Source: Siphonodentalium dalli (lineage: Eukaryota; Mollusca; Scaphopoda; Gadilida; Siphonodentaliidae). Taken from it: a DNA stretch of 64,000 bases. The stretch covers positions 253,775,582-253,839,581 of the forward strand of contig CP136061.1 of NCBI GenBank assembly GCA_032622095.1. Reading direction: 5' to 3'. Shown here one piece after another: positions 54,833-64,000 of the stretch. Position numbers and translations under genes: made by a program. The notes beneath the pieces were generated by a model. It searched no databases, was not told the origin of the DNA, and saw nothing but the letters and a program-made list of their open reading frames with translations. Every line of letters begins with the position of its first letter. The stretch's first letter is position 1.

Positions 54833-55007
54833 TTAATGCCCTAAATAATCGACTCCTTAACCACAGCAGAATTATGGGCAACTTATCAGGATTTAGTCTC
54901 TCGGTGAGAGCTTTCCGATGAACGGCAACAAGCCATATTTTCGACTAAATCCTGAAAAGTTACCCATAATTATGTTGTGGTTAAGGAGTCGATTACTTAA
55001 GGCATTA
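54833..55007. repeat. Long inverted repeat (stem ~65 bp)
   Basis: AATCGACTCCTTAACCACAG … CAGGATTTAGTC at the left and GACTAAATCCTG … AAGGAGTCGATT at the right, with few mismatches and a loop of about 45 bp. Confidence 0.85.
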
Positions 55008-55157
55008 CTGTATAATCCCCGGTGAGATACGCCACGCCATACATGCACACGGTGTTCGGTGGACGTATCTTTGGATTACCGGTTCGCACCCTCTAACGCG
55101 GCCCAGAGAATAATCCAAAAACCACCAAGACAGAAGACTGATGGAGGGCAACATATC

Positions 55158-55725
55158 TCATATATATTTTGAAGACCTCTGTTTGTCTGTATGTTTTGTT
55201 TGTCTGTCATTTATACAAATCTACGATTCTCGACCGATCGGGACGAAACTTGGTACGTGTGTGTAGTTTGACCAGGCGGTCGACGTTGTCGTATTGGCGA
55301 GCCCGTGCGGTGCCCGCTTCGCGCATGCGCATACGAGATCTCGGAAACGGGTGGAGCTATCGACTTGAAATTTGCTATGTGAATGTATCTTGCCCCGGAT
55401 ACGAATTTTATCGGGTCGCCGAGCCCGTGCGACGCCAGCTTCGCGCATGCGCAGACGAGATCTCGGAAACGGGTGGAGCTATCGACTTGAAATTTGGTAT
55501 GTGAATGTATCTTGCCCCGGATACGAATTTTATCGGGTCGCCGAGCCCGTTCGACGCCAGCTTCGCGCATGCGCAGACCAGATCTCGGAAATGGGTTGAG
55601 CTATCGACTTGAAATTTGGTTTTTGAATAGCCCGGACAACGTCGGGCTGAGTAGAGCTATCGACTTGAAATTTGGTTTTTGAATAGCCCGGACAACGTCT
55701 GGCTCATCGGCTAGTAATATATATT
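55158..55725 (-). mobile_element. Single inverted copy of the 122-bp-unit element
   Basis: A complete isolated element in minus orientation. The 5' end (CTAGCCGATGAGCCAGACGT on the minus strand) is at about 55712, followed by GTTGTCCGGGCTATTCAAAA twice, then about two and a half 122-bp units, and the conserved tail with CGATCGGTCGAGAATCGTAG and a TGTTTGTCTGTCAT stretch at 55180-55212. It ends in AAAATATATATG. It lies in an otherwise unrelated region, so it defines the element's natural limits. ATATATA on both sides obscures the target duplication. Confidence 0.8.
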
Positions 55726-57260
55726 ATGACAATAGAATACTTTGGAAAAAACACCAATATTTTACTGTGTACATTGTTGTGCGTTCAGTCGCTGTCAAAT
55801 AACATACCCATTTATAAAATAAACCAATTCACTTGGTGAATACGAGTCTAGTATAGACTGATATAACCTCATTTACTTCACTTTGATGGCATGAACAATA
55901 TTTAAGATTTCACTTTTTTCCGGCACCAAGAATATTTAAAGTGATGTGAAACACTCCAGTAGGGTGACCATATATAAATGGAGACTATCTTGCTCAAAGT
56001 AGTTATTTTTAAAATTATCACATCCAAATTGACAACACACAACATTAATTAAATGCAGTGACTCTTGGAGGCGAAATCGTCTTCGTTACTTTATCACCAA
56101 TAGTTGCGTCCCGAATCGAGAAGTAAATATTTACATTTGAGCGTAGTTCGTACGATGTTTTCTATTGAGTGGTACAGTCGATTTGCGTGAAAATTTCGGC
56201 GATGTTTGTAGAATGTTATATTCCTCCAGTTGGCATAGCGCCTGAATAATAACTGATCAGTTTCACGAATCCGAACAAGTCCATAATATGTCTTTAAGAG
56301 CCATCGACCCATTGGATATTATAACCTCATTTACTTCATTTTTTATGGCACGAACAACATTTATCATTTCACAGTTTTCCGGTACCAAAAACTTGTGTAA
56401 AATATATATGTTTTTCAAAATTGCAGTTCATATATACATGATATCATAACTAAAGGTCATGAGAGGAGACTTATTTGTTCTTGATTCGTGAAATTTAATG
56501 ATTATATTCAATCAGAAAAGCTACTAATCATAAATAATTTTCTATATTTGAGAATATTCATATCATGCCTGTTGATCAATGAACAAGCCATGGCTGAGAT
56601 GAGTTCTGGGTCATGGGTTCATAGTCAAGTTGAATGTTACCACCATATCTCTTAGCACTGTGGCCTAATTATAGGTTGATTTCTCACTGCTTGTGTGGAC
56701 CACACTGCATATCAACACATATTTTCATTGGGCTGGAATATTTGTGACTGCTTTATTCTGCATTATGATTATACTATATGGGGTATGATGATATATTATG
56801 CAATTAAAATTCTAACTCAACATTATGATAAAAACGAAGCCTTCTCTCATAGAGACAAGACAATAAGTTAATTGTTGATTTGAGTGATGCGAAATTATTG
56901 TTTATTCTATTATTATTATTATTATGTACCGAAAGGGGAAAAAACATATATTTTCAACCTGTCAAATGTTTTAACATCCACATTTTTATCGTCTCTTAAT
57001 AATATTTCAGATTCTATATATACAATGAAAATGATTATGTGAAATTCAAGATCTTTCGCGAGATAGATCCAGAGAAATTCTTTGTTGAAAATTTCTTGCC
57101 ATTTTTGACATGATTTATGCAAAACGTGCATCTCACTTAATGGATTGACCGAACCCAATCGCGTGAATTATCTCGAAGAGAATATTTTGGGATTCTGAGT
57201 ATTCCATCTGGACATTGGGAAATTGGCACATTTAGAGATAATACCAAGTGTCATTGCATG
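55726..57260. repeat. Dispersed repeats; no intact gene
   Basis: 55862-55930 and 56322-56390 are direct copies of one 70-bp segment (TATAACCTCATTTACTTCA … ACCAAGAA/ACCAAAAA). Between them, 55935-56300 is the inverted copy of the repeat at 12959-13320. 56320-56850 matches 51970-52500. The rest shows no recognisable coding sequence. Confidence 0.55.
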
Positions 57261-57261
57261 T

Positions 57262-57480
57262 GAATCATTTTGCTGTGCACAGCCAAGTTTCTCGCTTGAG
57301 TAAATGAATTGATTTTCCACAAATATCACACAGATATGGGCGACCACAAGAACGGATTCTTATGACTCGTCAGATATCCTGTTTGAAGGAATAAATTCCT
57401 GTATATATCGCATGCGTATGGTCGATCGTCTGTATGAATCCGTGTGTGCATTGTTGCCAGATTTTGATTTATAACTGACG
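57262..57480 (-). pseudogene. C2H2 zinc-finger remnant (minus strand)
   Basis: Minus-strand translation gives RIHTDDRPYACDIYRN (second zinc cysteine lost, C to Y), then TGYLTSHKN. In a neighbouring frame it gives RPYLCDICGKSIHLLKRE, with both cysteines but only one histidine position. Spacing is typical of Krüppel-type fingers with TG(E/D)RPY linkers. Stops and frame changes make it non-functional. Confidence 0.6.
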
Positions 57481-57599
57481 ACTTTCGATGTAAAAATATG
57501 GTCACCACTTTTGAAGCAAAATCGTCAGCTTTTGATGTCAATAAACAGGCAAAGAGTTTAAGTAAAAAAAAAATCCAGCGTTTGCTGTAAAAGCACAAG

Positions 57600-58180
57600 T
57601 CTATTGTGGACACCTTTGATGTGTGTCAGAAGGAATTCAGTCATATATGGTGTCCGACATGCACAAGAAGACCCACACCGGTGTTCGACCATACGAGTGT
57701 GACGTGTGTCAGAAGGAATTCAGTCATATCTGGTGTCCGACATGCATAAGAGGACCAACACCGGTGTTCGACCATACTAGTGTGGCGTGTGTCAGAAGGA
57801 ATTCAGTCATATCTGGTGCCCGACTATGCACAAGAAGACCCACACCACCGGTGTTCGACCATACGAGTGTGACGTGTGTCAGAAGGAATTCAGTCATATA
57901 TGGAGCCTGACATGCATAAGAGGACCAACACCGGCGATCACCCATAAGACATGTAGTGAATCAGAAAACCTGGCAGCACAAGAGAATAAACACCGACGAT
58001 CGCCCATACGAGTGTAACGTGTGTCGGCAGGCAGTTAATCAGTCCGAAACCTTCTCATATGGGAATCCACACAGGCGAACGCCTATACGAATGCGATACG
58101 ATAGGCCATGCCTCACACGTGCGTCCACTGGTTATCATTGTGGCTCTTGTTCCAAAATGAATGATACATTCGATTGAAAG
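57600..58180 (+). pseudogene. Decayed C2H2 zinc-finger array (plus strand)
   Basis: Repeats of RPYECDVCQKEFSHIW and HKKTHTGV. The intact finger should be 84 bp (28 residues: C-x2-C-x12-H-x3-H), but spacings between successive units are 83, 83 and 87 bp (unit starts at 57627, 57710, 57793, 57880). The frame is therefore lost at almost every step. The end of the segment (58020-58180) has further degraded fingers and CHASHVRPLVIIVALVPK-like text. A related segment is at 62865-63330. Confidence 0.75.
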
Positions 58181-58379
58181 AATATAAGTAAATAGCCAAA
58201 TGTGCCATCATGTCACACGCACATAGTGGATTCCGTTAGGAGAAAAACGATAGGTATCTGTAACAAGCTGTTTGATATTTATATTCTCAGGAAACATATA
58301 TGATCTCGTAAAGTGGCTTGGTCAAATAAGAATGCTTCTGTGCAATTGGGTCGAGATGAGCTCAAGTGATAAATCTCAG

Positions 58380-58628
58380 GCGTGTGTTCGGTGGTTACCG
58401 TGATAAATCTACACAATATACCATGTCTTGGGCGTGTGTTCGATGGTAACCGTGAAAAATATACACAATATACCATGTCTTAGGCGTGTGTTCGGTGGTT
58501 ATTGTGGTGGTTCTACACATTATACCATGTTATACCATGTCTCAGGCGTGTGTTCGGTGGTTACCGTGATAAATCTACACAATATACCATGTCTCAGGCG
58601 TGTGTTCGATGGTTATCGTGGTGGTTCC
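58380..58628. repeat. ~60-bp tandem repeat derived from the zinc-finger 3' region
   Basis: Four to five units of CAGGCGTGTGTTCGGTGGTT, then ACCGTGATAAATCTACACA and ATATACCATGTCT. The same text occurs once at 58095-58125 and at 63245-63280, next to the zinc-finger remnants, so the repeat was amplified from that region. Confidence 0.85.
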
Positions 58629-59142
58629 TGACCCCAAGGTTAATGACATATTAGGTTTATTGTATACGCAATAAGACCCTGACAAAAGAATAAATTTGTA
58701 AATGTGACACAACACACATAATTATGTCACACGTATGGTCAATTAGAATAACGTATGAAGTGCCCGTCTACATTTATATTATCTGAGGCGCTTATATTCG
58801 CACGACAGCTACGACCAGATTGGTCCATGTTAATAAAAAATATTTAAAAGGGCAAGTGCTAGATAGTAGGCTGATAGCAAACAGATCCCGAACACACTAT
58901 CTGAACGATTTTCGATACTTTTGTTGTAACTTGGTAACAACTTTGTATTTCGTAGTTGATTTAGATTGGTGCAAAACGAGTTTATTCTTTGCAATCGCGT
59001 GTCAGACACCGCCCATACTTATGTCAGGATTTCCAATACAAATTCACTAAACTCGCATCCGTAAGGGTGGCAAGATGATACGACGTCGTTTTAAATGGGT
59101 GCGTTAGTGAGGATCTCTAATGAGTCGCAATTCTATACGAAA
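58629..59142. other. No gene recognised
   Basis: A 76-codon plus-strand frame at 58820-59050 has no recognisable domain. Confidence 0.4.
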
Positions 59143-59600
59143 TGTGACCCGCCATATCAAATCCAGTCGTAAGTCGGGATTTTTTTACCCTGTGCTAATG
59201 CATTCTCTTATATATGCGAGTCGACCATAGGTCGCCTCGCATATTTAAGAGAATGCATTGGCCTAACAATTTTTTACAATTTTAATTATTTTTTCTTGTA
59301 TTCATTAACAATTTTATAATTTCACCCATACAGAGCCCCAGACAAACATGAGCAGACAACACTCTTCTATATGCTTCTATATATGTGTGGGGCTCCCTGC
59401 AGGGTAATGAATGTTTTTTTATTTTATGTCCTAAAAATTGTAAGAAACATTTATTTTAAAAAAATGAGAAAAATTGTTAGGCCAATGCATTCTCTTATAT
59501 ATGCGAGGCGACCTATGGTCGACTCGCATATATAATAGAATGCATTAGCACAGGGTAAAAAAATCCCGACTTACGACTGGATTTGATATGGCGGGTCACA
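59143..59600 (-). mobile_element. Three-hairpin MITE, full-length copy 3
   Basis: 458 bp bounded by TGTGACCCGCCATATCAAAT and TATGGCGGGTCACA. The interior is in the opposite orientation to the copies at 14510 and 53328. Flanked by AA on both sides. Confidence 0.88.
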
Positions 59601-59617
59601 AATGTGTTAACGGAGTG

Positions 59618-59670
59618 CACTAAATTCGATTCGAACCGACCTTTAGCGAGGCTTGAATCGAATTTAGTGG
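59618..59670. repeat. Short inverted repeat
   Basis: CACTAAATTCGATTCGAA and TTGAATCGAATTTAGTG, about 17 paired bases around a loop of about 18. Confidence 0.7.
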
Positions 59671-60774
59671 ACGAGATTAATACATTTTGTCTAGAATCAC
59701 GACGAATTTTAGATCCATTTTTTAAGGGAAAAACGATCTTGAAACGGCTGGGGTTCCTTATCAAAATCAAAGAGGAAGTAAAGACACTTTCAAGAACAAT
59801 TTATAATTCCATTTTAAATGTGTATTTTCATGTTGACAAAATTGTTCAACCACCCATCATCCATATTTATCTAGTGTAAACAATATTTTATTCTCAAGAA
59901 TAGCACATATAATACATAATATAAGGACGATAACAATTTAACATTAGAGAAAAGGATTGGCAGTAAGCCAAAGGCTTATATGTGGCCATTTCCTTAGTAT
60001 ATATATTGCATCATGGTTTAATTGGGTCTCAATGATGAATTGCCTGTTCCACAAGCACCCGCATCCTATCCCGTTGCCAATCGCTGCGAGTCCACCCCTC
60101 ACACAGAATCACACCTCTGGCGTGCTTGAGTATCCATGTTTATCTCACAGTCAACACTAAATAACCCAACACAAATCGAATATCATAATTATATTTTAAT
60201 TAATATAATAATAAAGTTTCCGGCATTGACATCGACATCATTGCTCTAAGCTCTTATGTCACTGCACGTTCTAATATTCCGATATAAAAAAGGCCGGGTT
60301 TAGGGGCTAATTATGCGATAACGGATTTAATAATATCAATAATATGATCTTGTGGGCCAATGGTATGTAATAATGGTCCAACATAAATGATGAACGACCC
60401 AAGAGCTTATAGGCGGCCCGAGATGATGTCGATGACCGATAATATAAGGTCGAGGACCGTTAATCATTTCCAGTGGGCCACTATTATACGCCACAATTGC
60501 CCGGCATGTTCATGTTATTACTATTATTATCGCCAATTAGGTGACGTCTAGCTAATGGTGTAAGGGTCGGGTTATTATGCAATGCGTCAAACCATTAACG
60601 ACCCGACAGATACGTCACAGACGAGAGCTGTTCGGCCGTTATGGGAATTCAACGTACAGAAACATTGTATTACTGTACTTAGGAACGCATACGGTGTGCT
60701 AATAATGATTGTTCGTCTACTATTGGACCATGAAGTGGATTCTCGTATTATCTGCCAGTTCCGGACTGATTAAA
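59671..60774. other. No gene recognised
   Basis: 59735-59825 shares a short repeat with 45140-45230. A 98-codon open frame overlapping it (59583-59879) has no recognisable domain. (TTA)-rich stretches lie near 60515-60530. Nothing else is identified. Confidence 0.45.
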
Positions 60775-61320
60775 CGCTTTCTGACACACATCACACTCGT
60801 ATGGTCGATAGTCGTGTGTGGAGTCTCAATGCTTCGATAGACTTGCAGTATGACTGACACATAGCCACGTCACACTTGTATGAGTGACCCCGGTGTGTGT
60901 TGCCAGTTTTTTTTTTGGAACCATGAAATGACTTTGATATGGCACACGCCATATATATAATGCCACACACTAGTATGTGCGATCGCCGGTGTTGATATTG
61001 GTCCTCTTATGCATTGTCAGACTCCAGGTATGACTGAATTCCTTCAAATATTACGTCACACCCGTACGGTCGATCAACGGTGTCGGTCCTCGTATGCATC
61101 GTCAGACTCCAGATATGACTGATTTACGTCTGACACACGTCACACTCGTATGGTCGATCATCTGTGTTGGTCTATTATGCATTATCAGACTCAAGATATT
61201 ACTGTTTTACGCCTGACACACGTCACATTCATATGGGCGATCCCCGGTGTGTGTCCTCTTGTGTATGGTCAGCCTGAGAATTCAGATATGACTTAATTAT
61301 TTCTGACACAAGTCAAAAGT
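60775..61320 (-). pseudogene. Decayed C2H2 zinc-finger array (minus strand)
   Basis: Minus-strand translation shows LTIHKRTHTGDRPYECDVCQ near 61210-61270 and RPYECDVCQKAFNQSG near 60770-60820, with stop codons and frame changes between. Five or six degenerate 80-90-bp units can be recognised by their GACCATACGAGTGTGA-type complement (ACTCGTATGGTCGAT on the plus strand). Opposite in orientation to the arrays at 57600 and 62865. Confidence 0.65.
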
Positions 61321-61330
61321 GTCCAAAATA

Positions 61331-61646
61331 GGTTGGCGATTATCGCAATACGATAGGGGAACACCGTGTGCGTAACGTAACTATCACAAGTATAACGTAC
61401 TCTGATAACAACATATCGCCAAATTCATGCTTCAAACATTTTAAACATCTCATCTTCGGCTTCTTTTATTTTATTTTTATGAAAATGAATAATAATGGGG
61501 GTGATAGATATGTATATACCGACAAATAGAATCAAATTAGCCATATTCCCGTGAAACTTAGGACAGGCAAGCCAGGTACAAAAATTGGTGAAATATGAGT
61601 ACGAACGTCAAAGTGTTCCCCTATCGTATTGCGATAATCGCCAACC
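61331..61646. mobile_element. 316-bp MITE with perfect 34-bp inverted ends and 9-bp target duplication
   Basis: GGTTGGCGATTATCGCAATA starts the left arm (61331-61364). Its exact complement is at 61613-61646. TCCAAAATA is duplicated on the outside (61322-61330 and 61647-61655). A 9-bp duplication fits the Mutator/MULE or Merlin groups. No ORF. The perfect arms and duplication indicate a young insertion. It lies between two zinc-finger remnants. Confidence 0.93.
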
Positions 61647-61729
61647 TCCAAAATAGACTGTTGATTTTACATCAAAAGCTGGCGCATTTCTATTTCGAAA
61701 CTCGTTGTCTGTTTTTTTTAAGGCCGTGG

Positions 61730-61905
61730 CTAAAGAGCGGTATACCGCTCTTTAGTACCAAACGCTAAAGAGCGGTATACCGCTCTTTAGCTATATGGGC
61801 CTGACACACTAAAGAACAGTATCCCGCTCTTTAGCGTTTGGTGCTAAAGAGCGGTATACCACTCTTTAGTACCAAACGCTAAAGAGTGGTATACCACTCT
61901 TTAGC
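61730..61905. repeat. Cluster of five palindromes of 26-28 bp
   Basis: CTAAAGAGCGGTA and its complement form perfect palindromes at 61730-61755 and 61764-61791. A perfect variant with GTGG (CTAAAGAGTGGTA plus complement) is at 61878-61905. Two slightly imperfect copies lie at 61808-61834 and 61843-61869. Spacers (ACCAAACGC or its complement GCGTTTGGTG, and CTATATGGGC) alternate in orientation. Confidence 0.92.
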
Positions 61906-62090
61906 TATATGGGCGGTCACCGGGGTGTGTCCTATTATGAACGTTCGGATCATTTACTTTATGATTTCCCGCAAATAAGTATCTATGTGGTAAACAGTCG
62001 GTATTACTAACTGGCGATGATACAATGAATTTACAAACGATTCTAACTAATTTTGAAGAATTCCAAAAATTCATTATCCACACACACGAT
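61906..62090 (-). pseudogene. C2H2 zinc-finger remnant
   Basis: Minus-strand text YLFAGNHKVNDPNVHNRTH then PGDRPYS resembles a finger end with its linker; the cysteines are missing. Degenerate. Confidence 0.4.
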
Positions 62091-62485
62091 TTTAGTTGTT
62101 TAATTTTTATAAACCGATCAGCGTCTTAGAGCACCATACCTAACGTGTAACAAAACGAAGAATCCGTTCCACCCCCACCCCCCCCCCCCCTCATCCTCTC
62201 CCCATCTTTTCCTTGATTCTCCTCTTATTCTTAACCCCCAAAATATTCCAGAACCCATGTAATATTCGAATTGTCTATCTACTGTCTGGTCCCGAAATAA
62301 ACGTAAAATCCCAGGATGATTCCTATACACATTTTACAGGGGATTAATGACACATGGGGAGAACGACACCCGAAAAGCCATGTGCTTACTGTCGTTCTCC
62401 CTTTCTACCGGATAGATAACAAATTACCATATCCATTACAACAATTCTTCATGCTATTTTGTTTAACCCTTTACCCAACAGAATG
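62091..62485. other. No gene recognised
   Basis: Includes a C-rich run at 62166-62191. Nothing else recognised. Confidence 0.4.
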
Positions 62486-62762
62486 GCCCTGTGCCAATGC
62501 ATTCTCTTATGTATGCCTCGCATATATAAGAGAATGCATTGGCTTAACACATATTAAAAATGATAAAATTGTCAAAGAATGTAGAAAAATATTATAAAAA
62601 TTGTTAAAAAATGTAAGAAAAAATTATAAAATTGTCAAAGAATGTAAGAAAAAATGGCAAAAAGTGTTTAAAAAGATTTTTTTTAGGCCAATGCATTCTC
62701 TTATATATGCGAGGCGACCTATGGTCGACTCGCATATATAAGAGAATGCATTGGCACAGGGC
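62486..62762. mobile_element. Three-hairpin MITE, short variant with two palindromes
   Basis: Two palindromes (starting CCCTGTGCCAATGCATTCTC and ending GCATTGGCACAGGGC) about 140 bp apart. The left palindrome has lost its apex. The A/T-rich middle repeats AAAATTGTCAAAGAATGTA. The outer GTGACCCGCC arms are absent. Confidence 0.75.
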
Positions 62763-62864
62763 ATAACTGTAACCATCACAATGTGGTCCATGAACCGGTT
62801 CCAATGATATCCATATTTTTATGGTGTATTTTATGTAACATAATTATATATTTGGTGGATAAAT

Positions 62865-63335
62865 AAACAAGACGACCCACACCGGTGATCGACCATACGA
62901 GTGTGACGTGTGTCAGAAGGAAGCCAGTCATATCTGGAGCCTGACAATGCATAAGAGGACCAACACCGACGATCATCCATACGGGTGTGACGTGTGCCAT
63001 ATACATTTAGGACGTGTAGTGAATCAGAAAACCTGACAACACACAAGAGAATAAACACCGACTGTCGCCCACACGATAGTGGCGTGTGCCATATATGAGA
63101 CATGTAGTGATTCATAAAACATGACAGCACACAAGAGAATAAACACCGGCGGTCGCTCACACGAGCGTAACTTGTCGGAAAGCATTTAATAAGTTCGAAA
63201 CCTTAGGGGAATCCACACAGGCGATCGCACATACGAGTGTGATACAATATGCCATGTCTCACGCGTGTGTTCACTGGTTATCGTAGATGTTTTTTGAGGT
63301 TCTTGGTCCCAAATGAATGATACATTTAATCGGAT
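62865..63335 (+). pseudogene. Decayed C2H2 zinc-finger array (plus strand)
   Basis: Starts in frame: THTGDRPYECDVCQKEASHI, then WSLTMHKRTNTDDHPYGCDV. This preserves one almost complete finger in which the last histidine has become N. It then degrades (HIHLGRVVNQKT, stop). 63010-63330 repeats the TNTGDRPY-type linker in other frames and ends with the CATGTCTCACGCGTGTGTTC text also seen at 58100. This is a duplicate of 57620-58180. Confidence 0.7.
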
Positions 63336-64000
63336 GATGCATCTTTTTGGATCTTTTTTGGATCGTGAGAATTATCTCTGATAAATATCGCAATGATAAG
63401 GTGGGCACTATAAAATCAGCTGGAACGAACGATTTGCTAGTATTATTGTTGTTTGTTGTCAGAATTAATCTCATCACATCTCATGCAATACCAGCTGATT
63501 TAGCAAATGATCGCCGCAAACGCCACAATGGTATAGGGCACGACACCACCTGTTTGATATTTGGTGTGTTTTATACACGACATTAAGATCGCAAGATCCC
63601 GGGGCGTGTTGTTTATTTCGTGGATAAAACAGACGCGACCCGATAAAAATCACCATCAATTATTAGTTTCGGTAATACCAATTAAGTAACGCCGATGATT
63701 ACATCCAGGTAGTGTAATTTAGTAGCAAGTCGTCGTATGCAGTCATTGTCCTGTATAGATTATGCTGCGTGCTTCCACTTACATGTAGCTAAATTTAACA
63801 AATATAGACGTCGATCCGATTGCTGATCCAACTGCTATTTTTGTTGAACTTCGATTAAACATAATCGAATAATGAACTACTACTGACAAGAATTATGAAT
63901 AGCTAATCCTTGTAGTATTCGTTAGGCCAAAACAAAACAAAATGCCCGTCTTTAGGGTTTCCCTACCTACCATAGAAAAAGATGCCTACCAAAAACATTT
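63336..64000. other. No gene recognised
   Basis: Two opposite-strand open frames (63347-63586, 63474-63659) lack recognisable domains. The sequence simply runs on to the end of the window. Confidence 0.4.

Noticed and set aside
57623-58017. A functional C2H2 zinc-finger protein
   Set aside because: Unit spacings of 83 and 87 bp break the frame, and histidine and cysteine positions are lost.
59583-59879. 98-codon plus-strand frame
   Set aside because: Part of it is a short repeat shared with 45140-45230, in which the frame is not kept.

Overview
This window looks like nuclear DNA of an animal, most likely a lophotrochozoan invertebrate such as a mollusc. That is inferred from the style of the intronless class A GPCR paralogues, the C2H2 zinc-finger remnants, and the load of MITEs, LINE/SINE tails and minisatellites; I could not test it by search. 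The DNA is AT-rich, gene-poor and repeat-dominated. No rRNA, tRNA, CRISPR or operon-like structure was seen. Only one gene (7368-8468, minus strand) looks intact.

Layout. 0.5-3 kb: two elements with inverted termini. 3.3-6.3 kb: a 35-bp satellite split by a 1,094-bp hAT-type element. 6.5-8.8 kb: GPCR copy A, intact, with a partial second C-terminus behind it. 9.3-9.9 kb: GC-rich 16-bp minisatellite. 11.5-16.4 kb: hairpins, MITEs, a decayed LINE reverse transcriptase. 16.7-22.4 kb: GPCR copy C, cut in two by a 3,916-bp element with inverted ends. 22.7-25.3 kb: tandem repeats, a segmental duplicate carrying an hAT insertion, a MITE. 25.3-28.6 kb: an SGNH-hydrolase-like frameshifted ORF between inverted arms. 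29.3-35.6 kb: arrays of 130-bp and 122-bp repeats with a recent 1.46-1.48 kb tandem duplication. 36.5-39.6 kb: GPCR copy B, a pseudogene. 39.7-44.8 kb and 45.7-49.3 kb: two further large inverted-arm elements. 49.3-51.2 kb: GPCR copy D, a relic broken by hAT and LINE insertions. 51.2-57.2 kb: minisatellite, hairpins, MITEs and dispersed repeats. 57.3-63.3 kb: a decayed C2H2 zinc-finger cluster on both strands, with a MITE and a palindrome cluster.

How it fits together. The GPCR copies lie in the same orientation in the order A, C, B, D. A pairs with B, and C pairs with D, in both coding and flanking sequence, so an ancestral two-gene cassette seems to have been duplicated as a block. Each copy is followed by the same truncated second C-terminus, so that arrangement is older than the duplication. 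The locus then decayed mainly by insertion. The most novel item is a family of 3.6-5.1 kb foldback-like elements (17502-21417, 39718-44842, 45709-49277). Their ends start with TAG, two of the three have clean 3-bp target duplications, and they share right-arm sequence. One can be placed exactly inside a GPCR codon because removing it restores the reading frame.

All calls come from reading and aligning the sequence by eye. Family names for repeats rest on target-site length, terminal motifs and tails, not on database searches.
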